A DNA stretch of 7,762 nt, from assembly GCA_044370695.1 (NCBI GenBank), contig JBILVB010000173.1:1-7762 (forward strand). Reading direction: 5' to 3'. The position numbers and the translations under genes were made by a program. This stretch comes from JBEIFW01 sp044370695 (lineage in GTDB: Bacteria; Actinomycetota; Acidimicrobiia; Acidimicrobiales; Ilumatobacteraceae). Of the stretch, positions 1 to 6,213 are shown in pieces. The notes under the pieces were generated by a model. That model made no database searches, was not told the DNA's origin, and saw only the letters and a program-made list of their open reading frames with translations. Each line of letters opens with the position of its first letter. Within the stretch, counting starts at the first letter, position 1.

Positions 1-103
1 GCCACGACCGCAGACTAGTCGTCGTGCGCGGAATCAGGTCGTCGCTGTGCGCGGTATCGGATCGTCGTCCTGCGCGGGTGCTCCCGCCGGGCCAAACTGA
101 TGC
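1..103. other. Upstream spacer of the acyl-CoA synthetase, possibly including the tail of a preceding gene
   Basis: No complete gene is visible here. Two of the three + strand frames stop inside the stretch: frame 1 at the TAG of 16-18 and frame 2 at the TGA of 98-100. Either could be the end of a gene whose body lies outside the window, but neither tail looks like a recognisable protein end. The stretch is dominated by three imperfect direct repeats and a small hairpin, listed separately. I see no convincing -35/-10 promoter. Confidence 0.5.
18..83. repeat. Three degenerate tandem direct repeats
   Basis: Three successive units begin at 18, 38 and 61 (spacing 20 and 23 bases). Each has TCGTCG, then 0 to 3 bases, then TGCGCGG; the first two continue with a related AATCAG/TATCGG tail. 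The third unit overlaps a hairpin (GCGGG, loop TGCT, CCCGC) at 74-87. The array ends about 20 bases before the start codon of the acyl-CoA synthetase, so it could be a repeated operator or a degraded tandem duplication. Short GC-rich words recur by chance in such genomes, so this is only suggestive. Confidence 0.45.
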
Positions 104-1651
104 ATGCCTCTGTCCCAGCACGCCGCTGCCGACCCCGGCAGGATCGCCACCGTCATGGCCGCTTCCGGCGCCACCGTCACCTACGGCGAACTCGACGCCC
201 GCAGCCGCCGCCTGGCCAACCTGTTCGCCGCCGCCGGCCTCGGCGAGGGCGACGTGGTGGCGCTGTTCATGGAGAACAACATCCGCTACCACGAGGTCTA
301 CTGGGCCGCCGTGCGCAGCGGCATGTACCTGTGCGCCGTCAACAAGTACCTGACCGCCGAGGAAGCCGCCTACATCGTCGCCGACTCGGGAGCCAAGGCC
401 GTGGTCACCTCGGCCGCACTCGGCGCCGTCGCCTCGGCGATGGACCTGCCCGACACCTGCGTCGTGCGACTCGCCGTCGACGGCCCGGTCGACGGGTTCG
501 ACCGCTACGAGGACGCCATCGCCGGGTTCGGCACCGACCGCCCCGACCGGGAGACGCTCGGCGACTTCATGAACTACTCGTCGGGCACCACCGGGCGCCC
601 CAAGGGGATCCGCCGGCCGCTGACGGGCCGCGCATTCACCGAACCGTCGAACCTCGACGTCCTGGTCCGGACCATGTACTCGATCGGCCCGGACAGCACG
701 TACCTGTCGCCCGCGCCGCTCTACCACTCGGCCCCGCTCGCGTTCACCGCTGCGGTGCACAGCCTCGGTGGCACCAACGTGATCATGGAGCGCTTCGATC
801 CCGCCGAGGCGCTCCGGTCGATCGAACGCCATCGCATCACCCACAGCCAGTGGGTGCCGACGATGTTCATCCGCATGCTCAAGCTCGACGACGCCGAACG
901 GCTCGGCCACGACCTGTCGTCGCACCGGGTAGCGGTGCACGCCGCCGCTCCCTGCCCGGTGGCGGTGAAGCGCCAGATGATCGAGTGGTGGGGACCGATC
1001 ATCCTCGAGTACTACGGCGGCACCGAGCTCAACGGCATGACGTTCTGCACGAGCGAGCAGTGGCTCGCCCACCCCGGCACGGTGGGCACGCCGATCCTCG
1101 GCACGCTCCACATCTGTGATGCCGAGGGTGAGGAGCTTCCCAACGGCTCGCCCGGCATCGTCTATTTCGAGCGCGACGAGATGCCGTTCACGTATCACAA
1201 CGATGCGGCCAAGACCGATTCTGCCCGCCATCCCCGCCACCCGTTGTGGACCAAGCTCGGCGACGTCGGGTACGTGGACGACGACGGGTTCCTCTATCTC
1301 ACCGACCGCGAGTCATTCATGATCATCTCGGGCGGGGTGAACATTTACCCGCAGGAGATCGAGGACGCGTTGGTGATGCATCCGAAGGTGGCCGACGTGG
1401 CCGTGTTCGGCGTCCCCAACGACGATCTCGGCGAGGAGGTCAAAGCGGTCGTGCAGCCCGCTCCCGGCGTGGTCGCCGACGACGCCTTGGCCGCCGAGAT
1501 CCTGGCCCATGCCCGAGCCCATCTGGCGAACTACAAGGTGCCCCGTTCGGTCGATTTCCTGGCCGAGTTGCCGCGGCTCGAGACCGGCAAGCTCTACAAG
1601 CGCCTCCTGCGCGACCGCTACTGGGGCAACAAGGACTCGCGGATCGTCTGA
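104..1651 (+). CDS. Acyl-CoA synthetase (AMP-forming, FadD family)
   Basis: This 515-residue enzyme should activate a carboxylic acid, probably a fatty acid, to its acyl-CoA through an acyl-adenylate. The full set of adenylate-forming motifs is present: the P-loop SSGTTGRPKG at about 159-168, YYGGTE at 303-308, LGDVGYVDDDG around D387, the hinge region TDRESFMIISGGVNIYP at about 400-416, and the C-terminal ETGKLYKR with the expected catalytic lysine K496. The protein is full length and ends in the YWGNKDSRIV style common in actinobacterial FadD proteins, closest in my memory to the mycobacterial FadD4 type. Chain length and substrate cannot be read from sequence. ATG 104 is the earliest possible start in frame, because a TGA lies at 98-100. 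It gives a natural N terminus (MPLSQHAAADP), but there is no clear Shine-Dalgarno. It is convergent with the cyclase gene and has no obvious pathway partner here. Confidence 0.95.
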   Translation: MPLSQHAAADPGRIATVMAASGATVTYGELDARSRRLANLFAAAGLGEGDVVALFMENNIRYHEVYWAAVRSGMYLCAVNKYLTAEEAAYIVADSGAKAVVTSAALGAVASAMDLPDTCVVRLAVDGPVDGFDRYEDAIAGFGTDRPDRETLGDFMNYSSGTTGRPKGIRRPLTGRAFTEPSNLDVLVRTMYSIGPDSTYLSPAPLYHSAPLAFTAAVHSLGGTNVIMERFDPAEALRSIERHRITHSQWVPTMFIRMLKLDDAERLGHDLSSHRVAVHAAAPCPVAVKRQMIEWWGPIILEYYGGTELNGMTFCTSEQWLAHPGTVGTPILGTLHICDAEGEELPNGSPGIVYFERDEMPFTYHNDAAKTDSARHPRHPLWTKLGDVGYVDDDGFLYLTDRESFMIISGGVNIYPQEIEDALVMHPKVADVAVFGVPNDDLGEEVKAVVQPAPGVVADDALAAEILAHARAHLANYKVPRSVDFLAELPRLETGKLYKRLLRDRYWGNKDSRIV

Positions 1652-1669
1652 GGCGCCGTGACGGGCGGC

Positions 1670-1685
1670 CGCGCCGAGTGGCGCG
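1670..1685. terminator. Possible bidirectional hairpin between convergent genes
   Basis: A perfect 6-base stem (CGCGCC / GGCGCG) closes a GAGT tetraloop, 18 bases after the acyl-CoA synthetase stop and about 50 bases beyond the cyclase stop on the other strand. There is no T-tract on either side, so it is not a classical intrinsic terminator, although actinobacterial terminators often lack one. The rest of the 82-base spacer (1652-1733) is GC-rich with no other signal I can defend. Confidence 0.35.
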
Positions 1686-1733
1686 ACGCCGGCGACGCAG
1701 GTCCGTTCGAGGGCGCCGCGCGCACGGAGGCCG

Positions 1734-4403
1734 TCAACCGTCGAGTCCCGGCGCAGCGCTCGACTCGATCGCCACCAGGCGATCCAGCGAGGAAACGACG
1801 GCAGCGACCGCGTCGCGCTCGGTGAGATGACCGGCCCGGCGCACCCATTCGCTCCAGTCGTCGGGGCACGGGAGCCCCAGAGCCTCGAAGACGACTCCGG
1901 CGAAGTCGAAGCGGGCGAGATACGTGTAGACGGGCGCCGGGTCGACGGGCACGAGCAGGGGAACGGCAGATCGAACGAGCGTCAGCACGACCCTCGCGTT
2001 CCCGCTGTCGAGTGCCGAACGGATGCCGTCACGGATCTCCGTTGCCATGGCCCGCATCCGATCCGGGTCGGAGGGGGCGAGGAGGGCGAGCGCCTCCAAA
2101 CGGACACTGAGCGCTTCCTCGACGAGCTTCCTCGTCCCCAGGCGTGAGCCGATCTCCAACGCCTCGTTCGCCAGGTCGAGCGCCCGGGCCGGGTCGTACC
2201 GGCACCGCAACATCGCCACGCGGGAGGCCTGCGAGCACAGCGCAAGGTCGTCGCCGAGTCTCCGGGCCCGCTCGAGGGCCGCCTCGGCCCGTCGGTGGAC
2301 GACGGACTCGTCGGCCACGGCGCTCGCCGTGTCCCAGAACAGACGGATGATCTGCGCGGCCAGCCAGCTCCGTTCGAGGGTGAGGCCGATGTGATCGTTC
2401 CGCTCCGCGAACCCGCCGAGCAGCGCGATCGCGGCTTCCCACCGGCCGAATCCCATGGACTGCAACGTCGCATGACGTGCGGCGATCACGGGATCGCCGA
2501 GAAACCGCTCCGGCACCCCTCCGATCGACCCGTCGGCGAGTGGGATGCCACGCACGTGATCGGACGATGCACCCCACGCCGCGCAGACCGCCGCAGCCCT
2601 GGTCCAGTCATCCTCGAGCAGGATCGGCCGAACCCAGTCGAACACCTCGTGTGTGGGCCGGTCGAAGGCTGCCCCCGCCACGGCAGCAACGATCTCGTGC
2701 GACGTACCGTGGCGGCCCGAACCGCGGGCGTACGCCACGGCGATGCGGAGGTTGTCGACCTCCGCACAGAACCGGCGGAACCCGTCGGCAGCCTGCGGCG
2801 TGCCGGCACACGAGTGGACCCACCCGGCGAGATGGTCGGCCCACGCCAGATGGCGGTCCCGTACCTCGTCGATTCGACCCGACTCCGCGAGGCGATCCTC
2901 GGCGAACTGACGCAGGGTCTCGAGCTGGTGATACCGCGTGCCGAGCGCCGTTCTCGACACGACCACCATCGATCGGGACACCAACCGATCGACCACGTCG
3001 AGCAGGTCGAACTCGTCGAGTCCGGTCACGGCACCGAGACCGTCGACCAGTGTGCCGCCCGCGAAGACGGCGAGGTGGAGGAACACCTGACGTTCGTCGG
3101 GATCGAGCATCTCGTAGGACCAGGCGACCGCCGCCTGCAGCGTGCGATGCCGCTCGGCACCTTCCCGACCACCGCGCAACAGCCGGAAACGATCACCGAG
3201 GCGGACATCGATCTCGGCCGGTGACAGGCTGCGACACCTCGCCGCGGCCAGCTCGATCGCCAGCGGAATCCCGTCGAGGCGAGCGCAGATCCGATCGATC
3301 ACCGCCCGAGCGGCTTCGATGTCGAGGTTCGGATCCAGCGCCAAGGCCCGCTCGCAGAACAGCGCCACACCGTCGGCTTGCGGGAGCGAGCCGACGGGAA
3401 CGAGGTACTCGCCGCGCACACCCAGCGCCTCCCGGCTCGTACAGACGATGCGGACGTCGGGAGCCGCAGCACGCAGCGCCGTCACGAGTTCTCGAGCCGC
3501 GCCGAGCACGTGCTCGCAGTTGTCGAACAGCACCAGGGCATCTCGCCCGGCGAAGTGATCGCAGAAGGCCTGCAGCGCGGTCCGGCCGGCGGACTCCAAC
3601 GCCCCGACCGCCACCATCGCCGCCGGCATCACCGCCTCCGCCGACGTCGCGACCGACAGATCGATCCACCGCACCCCGCCGACGACGCTGTCGAGCGCGC
3701 CGTGCGCCACCTCCAGAGCCAGCCGGGTCTTGCCCATGCCACCGACCCCGGTGAGGGTCACCAACCGGTGACGTCCCACCACCTCCCAGATCGACGACAG
3801 TTCCTCGACGCGACCGACCAACTCGTCATCGAGCGGCGGCAACCCGGTCGGCACCAGCTCCGGTCGAACGCTCAGCGTTTCGACCGGGGCGAGGCCCGGC
3901 GCGTCGACCGCCCACGCCTCGTCCGGTGTTGCGAACCCGGCGAGCGCCACCGGGCCGACACGCCGCAACGTCAACCCCTCCGGACCCCGCTCGGCCAGCA
4001 ATCCCGCACACGCACTCGACACCAACACCCCACCCGGTGGGCACGCCGCCATCAGCCGCGCCGCCCGATTCACCGCCGTACCGAACACATCCGCATCCCG
4101 ACGGTGCACCACCCCGGTGTGCACCCCAGCACGCACCTGCACCCCGTCGGGATGCCGCCACACCGCCGCACCGATCCGCTGCTGCATCGACGCCGCCGCC
4201 CCAACCGCCCCCACCGGATCCTCGAACACGGCCAACAGCCCGTCCCCGGTGTGCTTCACCACCACCCCACCGCTGCCCTCGACGACCTCCCGCAGGATGG
4301 CGTCGTGCAACTCGAGATCCACCCGCATCGCCGACTCGTCCGAGGCCCACCGACGCGTCGAACCCACGATGTCGGTCAACACCAACGACACCACCGACGC
4401 CAT
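1734..4403 (-). CDS. Class III adenylate/guanylate cyclase fused to STAND-type ATPase
   Basis: This 889-residue protein probably makes a cyclic nucleotide under control of an ATP-driven switch. Residues 1-165 are a class III cyclase homology domain: metal-binding Asp candidates D11 (LTDIVGST) and D54 (HTGDGLLAVF), purine-selecting K50 and D105, and transition-state N112 and R116 (DVFGTAVNRAAR). All canonical positions are present and favour ATP, hence cAMP. An LVGR entry motif at about 195-198 leads into a P-loop ATPase: Walker A GVGGMGKT at 219-226, Walker B ALVLFDNCEH around 289-298, CTSREALG around 317-325, GIPLAIELAA around 376-386, and a winged-helix-like segment at about 416-450. The remainder (about 460-889) is Ala/Leu/Arg-rich helix, likely TPR-like. 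No C-terminal LuxR helix-turn-helix is visible, and no membrane segment. ATG 4403 has a good upstream AGGGGG 7 bases away and starts exactly at the cyclase fold; ATG 4436 lacks such a site. The open frame runs upstream to 5090 but there only mirrors the stress-protein gene. Confidence 0.93.
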   Translation of the reverse strand: MASVVSLVLTDIVGSTRRWASDESAMRVDLELHDAILREVVEGSGGVVVKHTGDGLLAVFEDPVGAVGAAASMQQRIGAAVWRHPDGVQVRAGVHTGVVHRRDADVFGTAVNRAARLMAACPPGGVLVSSACAGLLAERGPEGLTLRRVGPVALAGFATPDEAWAVDAPGLAPVETLSVRPELVPTGLPPLDDELVGRVEELSSIWEVVGRHRLVTLTGVGGMGKTRLALEVAHGALDSVVGGVRWIDLSVATSAEAVMPAAMVAVGALESAGRTALQAFCDHFAGRDALVLFDNCEHVLGAARELVTALRAAAPDVRIVCTSREALGVRGEYLVPVGSLPQADGVALFCERALALDPNLDIEAARAVIDRICARLDGIPLAIELAAARCRSLSPAEIDVRLGDRFRLLRGGREGAERHRTLQAAVAWSYEMLDPDERQVFLHLAVFAGGTLVDGLGAVTGLDEFDLLDVVDRLVSRSMVVVSRTALGTRYHQLETLRQFAEDRLAESGRIDEVRDRHLAWADHLAGWVHSCAGTPQAADGFRRFCAEVDNLRIAVAYARGSGRHGTSHEIVAAVAGAAFDRPTHEVFDWVRPILLEDDWTRAAAVCAAWGASSDHVRGIPLADGSIGGVPERFLGDPVIAARHATLQSMGFGRWEAAIALLGGFAERNDHIGLTLERSWLAAQIIRLFWDTASAVADESVVHRRAEAALERARRLGDDLALCSQASRVAMLRCRYDPARALDLANEALEIGSRLGTRKLVEEALSVRLEALALLAPSDPDRMRAMATEIRDGIRSALDSGNARVVLTLVRSAVPLLVPVDPAPVYTYLARFDFAGVVFEALGLPCPDDWSEWVRRAGHLTERDAVAAVVSSLDRLVAIESSAAPGLDG

Positions 4404-4545
4404 CAGCCCACCCCCTCGACCGAACGAGCGCGCCATCGCCACAGGACCGGTCCGGTGAGCGTAGCGATCGATCAGCCCGGCTTTTTCCGAGTGCAGGTCA
4501 CCAGGTGATGAATGCTCCTGGCAGTGTAGGAGGGTCGAGCGCGAG
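4404..4545. promoter_or_regulatory. Divergent control region between cyclase and stress-protein genes
   Basis: This 142-base spacer must hold the promoters of both genes, unless they are leaderless or read from further away. It contains three short perfect inverted repeats: GGACCGGTCC at 4444-4453, GATCGATC at 4466-4473, and TCACC-A-GGTGA at 4498-4508. The cyclase ribosome binding site lies at about 4411-4416 on the - strand, and that of the stress protein (AGGAGGG) at 4528-4534. I could not assign -35/-10 boxes with any confidence; the only T-rich patch is at about 4482-4487. The inverted repeats are operator candidates only by shape. Confidence 0.5.
4528..4534 (+). promoter_or_regulatory. 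Ribosome binding site of the universal stress protein gene
   Basis: AGGAGGG is a near-ideal Shine-Dalgarno. It lies 11 bases before GTG 4546 and 17 bases before GTG 4552. The spacing is a little long for the first but clearly favours it over the later in-frame GTG codons at 4552 and 4558. Confidence 0.65.
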
Positions 4546-5004
4546 GTGAGGGTGGGCGTGGGCGGATACAGACGCATCCTGGTGGGAGTCGACGGGACGG
4601 ATCGCTCCTTTGCGGCTGCTGTCCGCGCGATCGAGATGGCGATGAGCACCGGCGCCGACCTGTACGTCCTGTCGGTGGTGCCGGTGCCGGTGCCAGGGGT
4701 CCCGATCGCGCCCGCCGGGCGAACGACGATCGACCGTTCGCTCACCGACCGGCGCGCCCGTGCCGCCGAGGCGGGGGGCCCCCCGCCCCCGACCCCCCGC
4801 GGCCACCCACTGCGCGTCACGACCGCCGTCGTCGACGGCGACCCGGCGACCTGCATCGTGCGGACCGCCGTCGACGTGGGCGCCGACGTCATCGTGGTGG
4901 GCAACCGGGGCCTCGACCCGGCCGGTCGGTACGTGCTCGGCAGTGTGCCCGAGGCGGTCCTCCACGCCACCGCCTGCGACGTCCTCATCGTGCGCACGGC
5001 GTGA
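4546..5004 (+). CDS. Universal stress protein (UspA family, single domain)
   Basis: This 152-residue soluble protein has one universal stress protein domain. The first strand, RRILVGVDGTDRS (about residues 9-21), and the ATP-binding signature G119-x-x-G122-(9 residues)-G132-S133 are intact, followed by the usual last strand CDVLIVRTA. Family members with this signature bind ATP, and mycobacterial relatives of the Rv1636 type bind cAMP; which ligand is used here cannot be read from sequence. Length is normal to slightly long because of a Pro/Gly-rich linker (AGGPPPPTPRGH, residues 76-87) encoded by an extreme G/C tract. The start is GTG 4546, chosen for the AGGAGGG upstream; GTG 4552 or 4558 would shorten the protein by 2 or 4 residues. 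It is divergent from the cyclase gene across 142 bases, which suggests shared regulation, and convergent with the enolase-family gene. Confidence 0.9.
   Translation: MRVGVGGYRRILVGVDGTDRSFAAAVRAIEMAMSTGADLYVLSVVPVPVPGVPIAPAGRTTIDRSLTDRRARAAEAGGPPPPTPRGHPLRVTTAVVDGDPATCIVRTAVDVGADVIVVGNRGLDPAGRYVLGSVPEAVLHATACDVLIVRTA
4770..4808. repeat. 18-base perfect palindrome overlapping a G-quadruplex motif
   Basis: Positions 4770-4787 form a perfect palindrome built on G6C6 at 4773-4784. On the - strand, G-runs opposite 4779-4784, 4786-4790, 4793-4798 and 4806-4808 are separated by 1, 2 and 7 bases, which fits the usual G3+N1-7 quadruplex pattern on the template strand of the stress-protein gene. The tract codes for the Pro-rich linker of that protein. 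It is a plausible polymerase-slippage or sequencing-error site, although the reading frame on both sides is intact and gives a normal fold. Confidence 0.6.
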
Positions 5005-5016
5005 GCCGAGCGCTCC

Positions 5017-5040
5017 GGCGGCATCGCTCGTTGCGCCGCC
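5017..5040. terminator. Possible weak hairpin between convergent genes
   Basis: GGCGGC (5017-5022) and GCCGCC (5035-5040) can pair with a 12-base loop, shortly after the stress-protein stop and before the end of the convergent enolase-family gene. A second inverted repeat, GTCAGG-C-CCTGAC (5061-5073), covers the stop codon of the enolase-family gene. Neither has a T-tract, so a terminator role is a guess. Confidence 0.25.
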
Positions 5041-5061
5041 GTCCGTCGGCCGTCGCCGCCG

Positions 5062-6177
5062 TCAGGCCCTGACGTCGACGAACGGCTCACCCAGCACGGC
5101 GTCGTCGAGCGCCAGGCCCAGTCCCGGCAGGTGCGGATCGGGCTGCAGGAACGAGCCGACCCGGGCCGACGGCCCGGTCACGTGGCGCACGGTCACCCAG
5201 CTGTCGAAGTCGACCGAATGCGTCCGGCGCGCTGCGGGGGTCGACGCGTTGACGTGTGCGAACACCGTGTCGGCGAGGTTGCAGCCCGACGCGTCCTCGA
5301 CGGTCACGTTGATCCCGAGTTCGACGGCGGCATCCCGGATGACGCGGCCCGGCGTGATGCCGCCCACGCGGGTGAGCTTGACCGTGATCGCGTCGGCCAC
5401 GCCGAGGCGATGGGCGTCGAGGAGCGCGGCCAGCGACACGATCGATTCGTCGAGCACGATCGGCCCCGCCCAGCTGCTGCGGAGGTGGGCGCAATCCGTG
5501 AGCGACGCGCACGGTTGCTCCAGGTAGATGCCGGCACCACCCGGGCCGAGCTCACGGACGAACCGGCGGGCGTCGGCCAGCGAGAAGCCACAGTTGGCGT
5601 CGGCGAAGATCGCGACCTCGGGACCGACCTCGTCGCGCACGGCGAGCACGCGGTGCGCGTCGGTGATCGGATCGTCGCCCACCTTCACCTGGAGGCGCCG
5701 GTACCCCTGCGCAAGACGCTCGATCGCCTTGGTGCGCACCGCCTCCGTCGTACCGCCCTGCACCGGCCGGTAGAGCGGCGTCGCCTGCGGTCCGTCGGCG
5801 CCGAGGCGGCTCCACAGGGGCACCCCGTCGAGGCGCGCGGCCAGGTCCCACACGGCCACGTCGATCGGTGATTTCGCGTAGGGGTGACCACGAAGGGCGT
5901 CGCCCATCGTGCGGTACACGGCCTCCGGGCGGCGGGGGTCGGCACCGAGCACGGCGCGGGCGAGGAAGCCGACACCGGTGACCTGACCGGCGTGGTACTG
6001 CGCGTCGTAGGTGGTGCCGACCGTTCCCGACTCCCCGATGCCTACGGTGCCGTCATCGGCGGTCACCCGGACCACGACCGCGTCCATCCCCGAGGTGACC
6101 CGATCGCCCGACATCCGGTACGCGCCTTCGACGTACGGGAGATGGATCGTCCACGCCGTGACCCGTTCGATGCGCAC
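5062..6177 (-). CDS. Enolase-superfamily enzyme, MLE subgroup (hydroxyproline-betaine epimerase / cis-3-hydroxyproline dehydratase-like)
   Basis: This 371-residue cytoplasmic enzyme has the N-terminal capping domain and (beta/alpha)7-beta barrel of the muconate lactonizing/mandelate racemase group, which abstract a proton next to a carboxylate with Mg2+. Numbered from GTG 6177, the Mg ligands are D193 (FADANCG), E220 (IYLEQPC) and D243 (IVLDES); the acid/base lysines are K165 (LQVKVGDDP) and K267 (TVKLTRVGG); VEDASG at about 293-298 is the last-strand motif. The first Lys of the usual KxK is Gln (Q163). This QxKVG form with EQPC matches my recollection of 4-hydroxyproline betaine 2-epimerases and cis-3-hydroxy-L-proline dehydratases, whose lysines are numbered almost the same. 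Exact substrate and reaction remain inference. The start could also be TTG 6192 (5 residues more); GTG is preferred because it begins directly at the first strand (MRIERVTAW). Neither start has a strong ribosome binding site. It lies 36 bases downstream of chrA, probably co-transcribed. Confidence 0.88.
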   Translation of the reverse strand: MRIERVTAWTIHLPYVEGAYRMSGDRVTSGMDAVVVRVTADDGTVGIGESGTVGTTYDAQYHAGQVTGVGFLARAVLGADPRRPEAVYRTMGDALRGHPYAKSPIDVAVWDLAARLDGVPLWSRLGADGPQATPLYRPVQGGTTEAVRTKAIERLAQGYRRLQVKVGDDPITDAHRVLAVRDEVGPEVAIFADANCGFSLADARRFVRELGPGGAGIYLEQPCASLTDCAHLRSSWAGPIVLDESIVSLAALLDAHRLGVADAITVKLTRVGGITPGRVIRDAAVELGINVTVEDASGCNLADTVFAHVNASTPAARRTHSVDFDSWVTVRHVTGPSARVGSFLQPDPHLPGLGLALDDAVLGEPFVDVRA

Positions 6178-6194
6178 GGGACCAGTCTGCAACA

Positions 6195-6208
6195 GCCCCG
6201 GCCGGGGC
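6195..6208. repeat. 14-base GC palindrome between chrA and the enolase-family gene
   Basis: GCCCCGGCCGGGGC is a perfect palindrome occupying much of the 36-base space between the chrA stop and the next start on the - strand. In RNA it can fold as a 5-base stem with a 4-base loop, and overlapping GCCGGG/CCCGGC pairings with the chrA stop region are also possible. It could attenuate transcription, stabilise the upstream message or limit ribosome access to the second gene. No T-tract follows. Confidence 0.55.
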
Positions 6209-6213
6209 CCGGC

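Noticed and set aside
100..1119. A 339-codon frame overlapping the acyl-CoA synthetase
   Set aside because: It is the +1 shadow of a gene with all adenylate-forming motifs and is composed mainly of Arg, Pro and Gly.
4444..4453. GGACCGGTCC as a DosR-type hypoxia box before the stress-protein gene
   Set aside because: The DosR consensus separates GGAC and GTCC by four bases with A/T in the middle; here the gap is two bases of C and G and the flanks do not match.
2295..4508. Long + strand open frames (2295-3224, 2477-3754, 3378-4508) opposite the cyclase gene
   Set aside because: They are Arg/Pro/His-rich and lack motifs, and the - strand carries intact cyclase and ATPase motifs throughout.
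4773..4808. A frameshift or pseudogene in the stress-protein gene at the G/C tract
   Set aside because: The frame is continuous, and both the N-terminal strand and the C-terminal ATP signature are in the same frame at normal spacing.
1734..5004. A Pycsar-like antiphage system (cyclase plus adjacent effector)
   Set aside because: The cyclase shows adenine-type selecting residues and is fused to a STAND ATPase. The neighbour is a stress protein and not a membrane or TIR effector, and no other defence genes are present.
5061..5073. GTCAGG-C-CCTGAC as a protein-binding operator
   Set aside because: It covers the stop codon of the enolase-family gene, between convergent gene ends, where no promoter is expected. 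At most it contributes to a terminator.
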